Assembly: GCA_025924475.1 (NCBI GenBank) | Contig: JAICIH010000016.1 | Span: forward strand, 1-34,344 | Direction of reading: 5' to 3' | Origin: Bryobacteraceae bacterium | Lineage (GTDB): Bacteria > Acidobacteriota > Terriglobia > Bryobacterales > Bryobacteraceae | DNA: 34,344 nucleotides | Shown: positions 1 through 7,121 of the stretch, piece by piece | Position numbering within the stretch: position 1 is the first letter of the stretch | Layout: each line of letters opens with the position of its first letter | Made by a program: the position numbers and the translations under genes | The notes under the pieces: generated by a model | The model's input: the letters and a program-made list of their open reading frames with translations, nothing else | The model's database searches: none | What the model was told of the DNA's origin: nothing

Positions 1-82
1 AATGCATGCACGCCGGGGCGGAGGGAATCGCCGGTATCCGCTTATTTCAAAGCCCCGAATTGTGACCAGTCCACAATGAAGT

Positions 83-703
83 GTGCATAAATTTCTATGG
101 GTGGCGCCGTGTCTCGTTTTCCAGGCTTGGGCGGCCGATCCTCCTCCCCAGCCCGGACAACTGGCCAACACCTTGCAAGCGCCGCCGCTTTCTGCAGGCG
201 GCAAGTTTCATGCGCGGACCGTCCAAAGTTTGGGACTACGCGGACTGATAGGGGCAGCTATTGGAGCCTCGATAGGGCAGGGCACCAATACCCCCGGGGA
301 GTGGGGGCAAGGGGCGGAGGGGTTTGGAAAGCGGTTCGCTTCGGGCTTTGGCGGCACCGTCGCGAGACAGAGTATTACATTCGCATTGGAAACTGCCATG
401 CACGAGGATCCGCGCTATTTTCCTTCCACCGAACACACGAAAAAAGCGCGCATTTGGAATGTGGTGAAACAAACCTTCCTGACCAAAACCGATTCGGGCG
501 GCTCGTCGTTCGCCTACGCACGCATCATCGGTGCATTTGGAACGGGGCAACTGGTGAATACCTGGCAGCCGGCGAGCAATAACAGCGTGGCCGACGGAAT
601 CCAGCGAGGATTTATCTCATTGGGCGTAGACGCGGCATCGAACCTGCTGCAGGAATTTGTTCCACGCTTCCGCCCCCGCGAATTGCGCCAGCAGAAGCCC
701 TGA
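83..703 (+). CDS. Secreted glycine-rich protein of unknown function, DPRYF-motif type
   Basis: The product has 206 residues. The N-terminus (MHKFLWVAPCLVFQAWAA) looks like a short signal peptide, so the protein is probably exported. After a low-complexity proline-rich linker there is a glycine-zipper-like stretch at about residues 53-95 (LIGAAIGASIGQG, then repeated G-x-x-G spacing) and the motif HEDPRYF at about 107-113. I recall the pattern 'WGQGAEGFGKRF...HEDPRYF' from acidobacterial secreted or envelope proteins, but no function is known to me. The start is a GTG; a second GTG in frame at 101 is possible but would remove most of the signal peptide. No strong Shine-Dalgarno sequence is visible. 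It stands alone: the next gene (PadR) is on the other strand and converges on it. It could be an outer-membrane-associated protein; that is a guess from the glycine pattern. Confidence 0.75.
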   Translation: MHKFLWVAPCLVFQAWAADPPPQPGQLANTLQAPPLSAGGKFHARTVQSLGLRGLIGAAIGASIGQGTNTPGEWGQGAEGFGKRFASGFGGTVARQSITFALETAMHEDPRYFPSTEHTKKARIWNVVKQTFLTKTDSGGSSFAYARIIGAFGTGQLVNTWQPASNNSVADGIQRGFISLGVDAASNLLQEFVPRFRPRELRQQKP

Positions 704-791
704 CCAAGCTGACCGACCCGCGCGTTTATCTTGAAACTGAGCCGCGACCGCCAGCGTGTTCCAGATTCGGGCGAGCCATCCCATACACGTC

Positions 792-1127
792 TCAGGCAAA
801 CTGAAGAACGCGCGCCACCGCTTGCGTCAAATCGCTCCAGCGCTTTTCTTCTTCGGCAAGCTGCTTCAACCCCGCGGGCGTAATCGAGTAAAAACGCGCC
901 CGCCGGTTATTCTCCGAAGCTCCCCACTTCGCTCGAATCCAGCCTTCCTGCGCCATACGGTGCAGCGCCGGATAGAGCGATCCTTCTTCGATACGCAATG
1001 CATCGCGGGCGATAGTCTCGATGTGAAGCGTGATGCCGTAGCCGTGCATCGTGCCCCGGCTCGCCAGCGACTTGAGAATCAGCAGATCGAGCGTGCCCTG
1101 CAAACGATCGTTAGAATGCTTGGCCAT
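792..1127 (-). CDS. PadR-family transcriptional regulator (ADOP-linked type)
   Basis: A 111-residue winged-helix repressor of the short PadR type. The start LQGTLDLLILKSLA, then MHGYGI, and EGSLYPALHRMAQEGW are the classic PadR helix-turn-helix and wing landmarks; YSITPAGLKQL follows, with a short C-terminal dimerisation helix. PadR proteins of this size in acidobacteria usually sit beside an ADOP/MacB-like permease and are thought to regulate it; here that permease lies about 0.4 kb upstream on the same strand, separated by an oppositely oriented inhibitor gene. A palindromic TATAGC-TG-GCTA box lies about 10 bases upstream of this start, and a near-perfect copy covers the start of the permease gene, suggesting autoregulation and control of the permease. 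The ATG start is supported by the conserved PadR N-terminus beginning almost immediately. Confidence 0.95.
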   Translation of the reverse strand: MAKHSNDRLQGTLDLLILKSLASRGTMHGYGITLHIETIARDALRIEEGSLYPALHRMAQEGWIRAKWGASENNRRARFYSITPAGLKQLAEEEKRWSDLTQAVARVLQFA

Positions 1128-1137
1128 CTGTTCTTCT

Positions 1138-1151
1138 TATAGCTGGCTAGG
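1138..1151. promoter_or_regulatory. Putative PadR operator, site 1
   Basis: TATAGC-TG-GCTAgg: the left half-site is complete and the right half keeps GCTA. It lies between the divergent starts of the PadR gene (1127) and the chagasin-like gene (1158), so it could act on both. It matches the palindrome at 4082-4095. Assignment to PadR is inference from position and sharing. Confidence 0.5.
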
Positions 1152-1157
1152 GAAGAG

Positions 1158-1481
1158 ATGTCAAGACGCGCTAAACTCGAAGTTCGAACCATGGAATTTC
1201 TGGACGCGGAAGGAAAAGCCGGCGAGGCAATCGCGCTTCCGATCGCCGCGGGACCCGCCACGGGTTACTCTTGGCAATTGGATCTTCCCGCCGGCGTGAA
1301 ACGAATCGAAGATTCTCCCGGGCGGCAGCTCGATCCTTCGGTACGCCTGGGCGGCGCCGAGGGCGGATACCTGCAAGTCAGTGCTCCGCGCGGCGAGCAC
1401 GTCATCGTAGCGCGCCTGGCACGGCCCTGGGAACCGGATAACCCGGTCCGTATCGTAACCATCCGCCTCCACGTTACGTGA
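1158..1481 (+). CDS. Chagasin-like (MEROPS I42) cysteine-protease inhibitor domain protein
   Basis: A 107-residue single-domain protein. Three features in order match the three inhibitory loops of the chagasin/ICP family: GPATGYSW at about residues 32-39 (family NPTTGYxW), GGAEGG at about 65-70 (family GxGG region) and ARPWEPDNP at about 87-95 (family RPWxP). The order, the spacing and the total length of about 110 residues fit the family, which blocks papain-like cysteine proteases. Unlike most bacterial members there is no signal peptide, so a cytoplasmic location is inferred unless the start is mis-called; starting at the ATG at 1191 would remove the predicted first strand. A GGAAGAG stretch lies just before the ATG. 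It is divergent from PadR and shares its upstream region, including the putative operator. The family call is from motifs only. Confidence 0.8.
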   Translation: MSRRAKLEVRTMEFLDAEGKAGEAIALPIAAGPATGYSWQLDLPAGVKRIEDSPGRQLDPSVRLGGAEGGYLQVSAPRGEHVIVARLARPWEPDNPVRIVTIRLHVT

Positions 1482-1507
1482 AGCGGTTTGCAACCGGCCC
1501 ATTGCCT

Positions 1508-4084
1508 CTATTCCTCGCGCAACACAACCGATGGATCCACCTGCGCCGCGCGCCGTGCCGGAATAATCGTAGCGGCAGCGCAGATGCAACATAACCCGAA
1601 AAACACACTGACATAGGTCACAACATCCGATCTGCCGACTCCATACAGAAACACGCCCGAACCACTCCATCCGATGTGCCCGGAAGGAAGAAGCCCGCTG
1701 AGCGCATAAGCCGCGATCGCTCCAATAAGCGCGCCCGGCAGCGTCAAACGGAGCGTGTCGCCGGCAATTTGCCGCAATACCTGCGTTTGCCTGGCGCCGA
1801 CCGCCATACGGATCCCAATCTCGCGCCGGCGTTCGGCCACTGAGTGGGACAGCACCGCGAACAATCCGGCAGCCGCAAGCAGCAGCGCAATCAACGCGAA
1901 CACTGCCAGAAGGCGGACCACAGGCCGGCGCAGTGACAGCGATTCGGAATCGTAGATAATCTGCCGCAGGGATTGAACCGTGTCCCATGGCTGCTGCGGA
2001 TCGGCCTCGCGAACGCTTTTGCGCAGCGCCTCCGCCACGCGCGGCATTTCACCCGCCGACCGGACCCGCACCGCCAGGCTGATACCCAGGTCGAGCCCTT
2101 GTTCGTAAGGGCGGTAAAACACAGGGCGCGAATCTTCCTCGAGATTGCGTTGGCGCACGTTGCGCGCCACGCCCACGATTTCGCGCCACACGGGCGGTTG
2201 CTCCGCCATTTGGATACGATGTCCCACGGCATCGCCCGCGGGGAAAAGCATCCGCGCCATAGTTTCGTTGATCAGTACCACGCGAGCCGCTCCCGCTCCA
2301 TCATGCTCGGAGAACGCGCGGCCCGCCAGGATCGGCACTTCAAATGCCTGAAAAAAATTCGGGCTCACGGAAACATAACGCACTTCCATCGGAACCTGCG
2401 GCGAGCCTTCGATTCGAATGCGCGTGTCACCGGCCCCTGTAAGTGGAAGATCGCTCGTGAGGGCCGCCGACGTTACCGCCGGAAGCGCCCGTGCCCGCTC
2501 CAGAAGAGTGCGAGCAAAAGCGATCCGTTGCATTTCGTTTTTATATTTAGGACCGGAAAGGTTGGCGCTGATGGTGAGCAGACGATCGGGTTGGAAGCCG
2601 GGTGGAATGGCTTCCACTCGTAAGAAGCTGCGTAGCAGCAAGCCGAAGCCTACCAGCAGCACCAGCGCCAGTGTAAATTCGGAGGCCACGAGCAAGCCGC
2701 GCGCGGTATTGCGAACTCGCACCGCGGCCGGCGAGGCGGCGCGCACAGCCGGAACCATGCCAAACAAAATGGCAGCGAGCAGCGTAACGAGCGCGCTGAA
2801 TGCGAACGCCCGCGTATCGAGAGCGGCGTTCTGTGCGTATGCCGAGGCAAAGCGCGCGAGCGCCGCGCTGAACCAGCACGCCAGAACGATGCCAACACTC
2901 CCGCCGCACAAAAAGAGCGCCAGGCTCTCTGTAAAAAGCTGGCGGATCAGGCGCTGCCGGCTGCAGCCAATGGCCGTTCGGATGACAAACTCGCGGCGGC
3001 GTCCGATGGCCCGCGCAAGCAGCAAATTGGCCACGTTGGCGCTCGCCAGCAGCAGCACCACGGCTGCGGCGCCAAATAACAGCCAGATGCCCTTGTGCTG
3101 TTGACCACACGTCGGCCCGCATGCGAACGACAACCTGTCCCGTGACGTTGCGATCCGCATAGTCCAGTTTTCGCGGCCCAGAACCAATCGTTCCGCCTCT
3201 GCTCTTGCTTCGGAGAGCGAAACACCATCGCGCAGATTGGCCAGTCCGTAATAGGAGAAACTGTCGCGCCTGGCGCTGGCTTCCGGCACGCGCGGAACGA
3301 AGATTTCTACGTTATCGAAAAGGAAGCTGGCAGGAAGGACGCCGATAATCGTGAACGAGCGATTGTCAACCTCGATTCGCCGGCCAAGCGCTGCCGCGTC
3401 TCCATCGAAAAGCCGTTGCGCCAGTTCATTTGTCACGAGCGCCACATCGCGATCGCCAGGCGCAATATTCCGCCCGCTCGCCGGCGATACGCCGAGCGAT
3501 GGCAACCAGTCCGCATCGATGGCAAAACCCGCCACACGCCCCAGCTCTCCCGATGCGTTAACCACAAATTCCCTGCGCTCGTAAATCGACGCCCGTTCCA
3601 AGGTATGACTTTGGGCGCGGATATCGAGTAAGTCGGGCAACGAAAGCCGCGGCAAAAATTGGCCCTGCGTTTTATCGAATCTCCAGAGGAATACCAATCG
3701 ATCCGAATTTTCAAATGCGCTCTTGGGAAAAACAGCGCTCATGAGCAGGCTGAACATCGCCGTGCTCGCCCCGATTCCTAAACCCAGCAGCAGTATCGCC
3801 ATCGCCGCGAAATTCGGGCGGCGGCGCATCATGCGAAACGCGAACCGCAGATCCTGGCTGAGCGTCTCGCTGTACGCAATAAGATTCGCCTCGCGCGCGT
3901 TTTCGCGAGCCAGCGTCCAATTACCAAGGCGCCGCCGTGCATCCTGCTGCGCGTCGTCCGGTTTCATGCCCGACGCAATATTGTCCTGTGCGCGCGCCGC
4001 CAGATGGAACGCCAATTCCTCGTCAATCTCATCGCTCAGCCGCTGTTTGCGAAATATATTGAGCAGGCGATTCGTCCAACCCAT
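1508..4084 (-). CDS. ADOP-type duplicated permease (MacB/FtsX superfamily)
   Basis: An 858-residue permease of the acidobacterial 'duplicated orphan permease' kind. The N-terminus carries the extra ADOP head (LSDEIDEELAFHLAARA...ARRRLGN at about residues 16-53). Then comes a MacB-like first membrane helix (about 93-115), a large periplasmic domain (about 120-330), an FtsX helix block (about 330-460), a second periplasmic domain (about 490-700) and a second FtsX block (about 725-850) with the typical SVAERRREIGIRMAVGA. Such permeases have no ATPase gene beside them, and none is present here. They are presumed to be export or lipoprotein-type transporters with unknown cargo. The ATG start is inside a palindrome (4082-4095) shared with the PadR gene, so translation or transcription could be blocked by PadR binding. 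Length and domain order are normal; no frameshift is seen. Confidence 0.93.
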   Translation of the reverse strand: MGWTNRLLNIFRKQRLSDEIDEELAFHLAARAQDNIASGMKPDDAQQDARRRLGNWTLARENAREANLIAYSETLSQDLRFAFRMMRRRPNFAAMAILLLGLGIGASTAMFSLLMSAVFPKSAFENSDRLVFLWRFDKTQGQFLPRLSLPDLLDIRAQSHTLERASIYERREFVVNASGELGRVAGFAIDADWLPSLGVSPASGRNIAPGDRDVALVTNELAQRLFDGDAAALGRRIEVDNRSFTIIGVLPASFLFDNVEIFVPRVPEASARRDSFSYYGLANLRDGVSLSEARAEAERLVLGRENWTMRIATSRDRLSFACGPTCGQQHKGIWLLFGAAAVVLLLASANVANLLLARAIGRRREFVIRTAIGCSRQRLIRQLFTESLALFLCGGSVGIVLACWFSAALARFASAYAQNAALDTRAFAFSALVTLLAAILFGMVPAVRAASPAAVRVRNTARGLLVASEFTLALVLLVGFGLLLRSFLRVEAIPPGFQPDRLLTISANLSGPKYKNEMQRIAFARTLLERARALPAVTSAALTSDLPLTGAGDTRIRIEGSPQVPMEVRYVSVSPNFFQAFEVPILAGRAFSEHDGAGAARVVLINETMARMLFPAGDAVGHRIQMAEQPPVWREIVGVARNVRQRNLEEDSRPVFYRPYEQGLDLGISLAVRVRSAGEMPRVAEALRKSVREADPQQPWDTVQSLRQIIYDSESLSLRRPVVRLLAVFALIALLLAAAGLFAVLSHSVAERRREIGIRMAVGARQTQVLRQIAGDTLRLTLPGALIGAIAAYALSGLLPSGHIGWSGSGVFLYGVGRSDVVTYVSVFFGLCCICAAATIIPARRAAQVDPSVVLREE

Positions 4085-4095
4085 AGCTGGCTATA
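4082..4095. promoter_or_regulatory. Putative PadR operator, site 2, over the permease start codon
   Basis: cATAGC-TG-GCTATA: 13 of 14 positions fit the perfect palindrome TATAGC-TG-GCTATA. It overlaps the ATG of the ADOP permease gene (complement of 4082-4084). The same box lies 10 bases before the PadR start, at 1138-1151. Confidence 0.5.
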
Positions 4096-4140
4096 GGAAG
4101 CATAAGGGAATGCCGCCCTGGCTGTCAATCGGTAGCGCAC

Positions 4141-4662
4141 TTAAGCCAACCGAGTCAATATTCTCCTCGCCGGCTTGTTCTGTTCGAGCTGCACAACATA
4201 GTAGCGACAGAACAGCAATGGAATCGCCCCAATCAAGCCAAAGCTTGAGTCAATGAACCGCCAATAAAGCGGAATACCTCGTATCGCCCCGGCCGCGAAC
4301 GCCAAAGGCACGACGGCGGAGCAGGTAATCAGTCCCCACGTGATAAGCCACTTATTGCGCACTGGATCGATCCAAAGGCCGAGGAATGCCACTGCGATGG
4401 CCAGATGGCCGAACGCCAGCCAGTCGGTGCCATAAGCCAGAAATGGATAGCGCTTGTTTGTTACGGCCAGTGCGTCGCGAACCGTATGTAGCCACGCGAG
4501 AAGGGCGGAACCGTGCAGCATTCCAAGGCCGTCCATTTTCACCACCAACACCGACACCTCCCGCTCTAAGGGAAATGCGGTGACGCCGCTCAGAACCAGA
4601 CCAGCGATAAACAGACTCAGCCAGATGCGCAGCCGCCGTAATGCCTTGGCTTCATGCCGCAT
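4141..4662 (-). CDS. Four-helix membrane protein of unknown function, partner of the CreD-like gene
   Basis: A 173-residue hydrophobic protein with four predicted membrane segments at about residues 11-31, 80-98, 105-127 and 133-155, and a basic C-terminal tail. I do not recognise a named family with certainty; similar small membrane proteins occur in acidobacteria and Bacteroidetes. Its ATG lies 11 bases inside the end of the upstream CreD-like gene, so the two are almost surely translationally coupled and may form one membrane assembly. The residues between the first and second segments include a WLHTVRDALAV stretch that could be a periplasmic helix. No catalytic motif is visible. Confidence 0.75.
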   Translation of the reverse strand: MRHEAKALRRLRIWLSLFIAGLVLSGVTAFPLEREVSVLVVKMDGLGMLHGSALLAWLHTVRDALAVTNKRYPFLAYGTDWLAFGHLAIAVAFLGLWIDPVRNKWLITWGLITCSAVVPLAFAAGAIRGIPLYWRFIDSSFGLIGAIPLLFCRYYVVQLEQNKPARRILTRLA

Positions 4663-5872
4663 TCGGTACCCGCGAGGAAGTAGATCCGAATCGCTCGCTC
4701 CAACGGATACGGCCGGTCATCTGCATCGCAATGAATAAAGTAACGATGCACCCGAGTGTGACCGCCAGCCCGGTAAAGCCTTTCAAAAAGAATGTATAGG
4801 AAAAGGCAACCAGGTAAATCAATTGGGCGAGACCAGCTTCCACAACCGCAAATCGCGGTCCTACAACCAGGCGTAAATAGCTCACGACCAGAGCCATCGA
4901 TACTAGCGAGCAGATAAAAACAGCAAGCTGAACGGCAATATGATCCACCAGGTAGGCAAGTAGTAAATGGAATGCGAAAAATGCGGCTGCAAGAAAGAAG
5001 TAGTTCATCGGATGGAGGTCGATATTCCGAACCGTCGTCAGAATGAACATCACAAAAAAGAACAACAGCAGCGAAACTGGCGCGAAGCGGCTGATATCGC
5101 CGGCGAGCGGTCCCGGTTGAAGCTTCTCCGGCATAATCATGCCAATCTGGAAACCCGAAATAAGATTGCGATAACGCCAGACAAGCTCCCATCCGGTCTT
5201 GGTCTTCCTCTTCTCGGTGGCGGCGAGCGTGCTCGCGGGAAAGTCGATCGCCTTAAAATTCGTATTCATCGTCAATTCGAAATTGCGCGTTTGTGTGACA
5301 TCGTCGCCCAGATTGTAGCGCCAGCTATCCAGTCCCTGCGAGCGGTAGCTTGCACGAAATGCCGCCGTCTGTCCCGGAGCTAAGACGGTTGAGACGAAAG
5401 CGCTGTCGCGGTTAGCAGTGAACGGCAGCGGCCGGCCATTCAACTCGATAGCGAGTCCGTCATAAATCGCGTGCTTCGAAGGGAAATGGATCTGGAAAGT
5501 GACGCCGTGCGAATCGTTCATCGGATTTCGGAACGTGTACAAACCTGAAAAATCGACCACGTATGTGCTGTACCAAAGCAAGCCTTTCTGGCGGTATTCG
5601 AGAGCAAGGTTTACGTGGATACGGCTGCTCTCGGCTGCCAGCGGAACAGGAGCGGTCTGCCCCTGATCGACGAATGCGACGGGTTGCATTTGCTCCTGCC
5701 GCGTTCCCCAAATCGAGGTGACGTTGGGCTTCAATCGATCGTTCGATTCATTTGTACGAGACCAGATGCTGCCGGCCAAAATCGACCAGGCAATGCTTGT
5801 GCAGCCAAGAATGCATGCAATTGCAGTGATGTGCTTCAGCAAAAAATCGGAACCCCAACTGAATAATATCAT
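4652..5872 (-). CDS. CreD-like inner-membrane protein
   Basis: From the chosen ATG at 5872 the product has 406 residues. It has an N-terminal membrane anchor (about residues 11-32), a long periplasmic region of beta character (YSTYVVDFSGLYTFRNP..., about 90-260) and then five or six hydrophobic helices, ending in an ALTLGxxxTL-type helix followed by GRIRWSE, which resembles the end of CreD (helix, then RKIDW). CreD-like proteins are associated with envelope stress and colicin tolerance; the molecular role is unclear. The frame stays open to an ATG at 5995, but those extra 41 codons are encoded by a dispersed twin-hairpin repeat, so the start at 5872, just before the hydrophobic anchor, is preferred. 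It overlaps the next gene by 11 bases. CreD identity is moderate and rests on topology and the C-terminal motif. Confidence 0.72.
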   Translation of the reverse strand: MILFSWGSDFLLKHITAIACILGCTSIAWSILAGSIWSRTNESNDRLKPNVTSIWGTRQEQMQPVAFVDQGQTAPVPLAAESSRIHVNLALEYRQKGLLWYSTYVVDFSGLYTFRNPMNDSHGVTFQIHFPSKHAIYDGLAIELNGRPLPFTANRDSAFVSTVLAPGQTAAFRASYRSQGLDSWRYNLGDDVTQTRNFELTMNTNFKAIDFPASTLAATEKRKTKTGWELVWRYRNLISGFQIGMIMPEKLQPGPLAGDISRFAPVSLLLFFFVMFILTTVRNIDLHPMNYFFLAAAFFAFHLLLAYLVDHIAVQLAVFICSLVSMALVVSYLRLVVGPRFAVVEAGLAQLIYLVAFSYTFFLKGFTGLAVTLGCIVTLFIAMQMTGRIRWSERFGSTSSRVPNAA

Positions 5873-5950
5873 CAACGAAAAGTACTTTTCAATATAAATG
5901 TATCTACGCAGCTGTAGTGGTGGCGCTTGATTGGTTGCGGCTAGCCTGCG

Positions 5951-6016
5951 TTGTGGGGCAGGATGGAATCCTGCGGCGGATTGGCAATCCGCCAAAAGGA
6001 TGCCGCTGGAGGAGTG
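5951..6016. repeat. Twin-hairpin dispersed repeat, copy A
   Basis: TTGTGGGG leads into stem 1 GCAGGAT-GGA-ATCCTGC (5958-5974) and stem 2 GGCGGATT-GGC-AATCCGCC (5975-5993), then a tail containing ATGCCGCTGGAG that is shared with copy B. The stems differ from copy B but keep pairing. No T-run follows either strand's stem, so it is not a normal intrinsic terminator. Confidence 0.75.
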
Positions 6017-6058
6017 TAAATCCTGTTATAGCCGCTCTGCTGCGCGGGGAATCTGCAT

Positions 6059-6508
6059 CTACTCCGCCTTCGGCGTGATATCCGTTACCGGAAGATCCCA
6101 GTGCGCCAGCAGAATCTCGAACCGCCGCTGCTCCTCGCGTTTATAAGTCGCCTGATCGGGCCAAAGCTGTTGGATCAGCCGTTCTTCCTCGGGATTGGCG
6201 GTCGTCCCAACCGTGGAATTCTTGAATCGAATCGTAACCCGATAATCCCAGCGCCCCTCTTCCGTCATATGATTCGCCGGCGTCTCGATTTTCACCGAAA
6301 GAATGCGGCCGCTCTCAATATTCTTCTTGAGCAGTGGATAGTGGTTCTTCAGAAAGAGCTGCTGGAACTCTTGCTGATGTCCCCATTGCACTTTGTAGTA
6401 ATACTCGACCGTGTACGGTTGGTCCGCGGCCGCATGTGGCGGAGAGCCCTGCGCAAGCGCTGTACGAGCGCAAAAGGAAAGCAGTAACACGAGCGGTAAG
6501 TTTCTCAT
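6059..6508 (-). CDS. Small secreted protein of unknown function
   Basis: A 149-residue protein with a clear signal peptide (MRNLPLVLLLSFCARTALAQ, cleavage expected after ALA). The mature part is rich in aromatic and charged residues (YTVEYYYKVQWGHQQEFQQLF at about residues 32-52) and looks like a compact alpha/beta domain, perhaps of the dimeric ferredoxin-like kind; that fold is a guess from the YYYKVQWG...EFxxLFxxNHYPLLKK pattern. Similar short exported proteins are common in acidobacteria. It lies downstream of the toxin gene on the same strand (gap of 42 bases) but with no clear functional link. No catalytic motif is recognisable. Confidence 0.75.
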   Translation of the reverse strand: MRNLPLVLLLSFCARTALAQGSPPHAAADQPYTVEYYYKVQWGHQQEFQQLFLKNHYPLLKKNIESGRILSVKIETPANHMTEEGRWDYRVTIRFKNSTVGTTANPEEERLIQQLWPDQATYKREEQRRFEILLAHWDLPVTDITPKAE

Positions 6509-6550
6509 CGTACCGTCTAACCTAACCTATTTCGCGTGTTGGAGCTTGGG

Positions 6551-6814
6551 TCAGATCAAACGATTATAGTCCTCGTGGCTGCCAATCCAATACCAGACTG
6601 CGCGATTCTTTCGCACTACGGCGAGCGCCCGGTATCCTAAACCAATTCGTGCGGAGTAAATCTCCTCGTCACCACCGAGTTTCTTGAATCGAAGACCGGG
6701 ATGGGACGGATTCGTACGGAAAAGCCGATATGCTCGTTTCGCGTCGTCGCGCACATCGGCCGGCAGATTCTGAAACAGCCGCCAGAAATTTCTGGTCGCG
6801 CGCGATTCGATCAA
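6551..6814 (-). CDS. RelE/ParE-like toxin of a toxin-antitoxin pair
   Basis: An 87-residue basic protein with the RelE-superfamily layout: two N-terminal helices (FWRLFQNLPADVRDDAKRAY), then a beta-sheet core with the LRFKKLGG, YSARIGLGYRAL and WYWIGSHEDYNRLI strands. The HxDY ending is typical of the HigB/RelE-like branch. Members usually cleave mRNA at the ribosome or poison gyrase; which applies here cannot be told from the sequence. It overlaps the upstream small gene by 4 bases (ATGA), the normal antitoxin-toxin coupling. Length is normal for the family and no frameshift is present, so the module may be active. Confidence 0.85.
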   Translation of the reverse strand: MIESRATRNFWRLFQNLPADVRDDAKRAYRLFRTNPSHPGLRFKKLGGDEEIYSARIGLGYRALAVVRKNRAVWYWIGSHEDYNRLI

Positions 6815-7026
6815 AGCAAACTATCGAGCGGCAAAGTCTCGCCCCGGGCATCTTCGTCAAGGGCCTGCTGTGCCATGCGCCGGATCACATCCCGCTTCTC
6901 TGCAAAACGCATCTGCCAAGCATCCTCGTCGGCGAGAGAAGCCAAAATCTGCGTTGCGATTGCATCCTGTTCTTCAGGTGGAAGAGTACCTACTTTTTCC
7001 AGGGCTTTTTCCAACAAAGAACTCAT
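6811..7026 (-). CDS. Antitoxin-like small protein upstream of the RelE-like toxin
   Basis: A 71-residue acidic, mostly helical protein (LEKALEKVGTLPPEEQDAIA at about residues 5-24, then an acidic tail). The pattern of a helical first half with a PxxEQ motif is common in antitoxins paired with RelE-like toxins. No ribbon-helix-helix or helix-turn-helix motif is obvious, so its DNA-binding mode is unclear. Its stop codon overlaps the toxin start by 4 bases. It lies 95 bases downstream of the end of the VWFA gene on the same strand; I see no convincing promoter in that gap. The antitoxin role is inferred from position, size and charge. Confidence 0.8.
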   Translation of the reverse strand: MSSLLEKALEKVGTLPPEEQDAIATQILASLADEDAWQMRFAEKRDVIRRMAQQALDEDARGETLPLDSLL

Positions 7027-7121
7027 ACATTGAGCTTACTTGATTTGTCGCGCCCGCTTCAACCAATAGAAACGATAGCTACAAACATGTCCCTTCACAA
7101 GTTCTCCCGGGCCCAGACGCT

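Noticed and set aside
1161..1988. A 275-codon open frame on the minus strand across the inhibitor gene and the permease gene end
   Set aside because: It is antisense to the inhibitor gene and out of frame with the permease; its translation is low-complexity and rich in arginine and cysteine, with no domain.
5873..5995. The 41-codon N-terminal extension of the CreD-like gene
   Set aside because: It is encoded largely by repeat copy A and lies before the natural membrane anchor, so the ATG at 5872 is a better start.
5951..6016. Reading the twin hairpins as intrinsic terminators
   Set aside because: No T-run follows the stems on either strand in copies A to D, and one element lies inside coding sequence.
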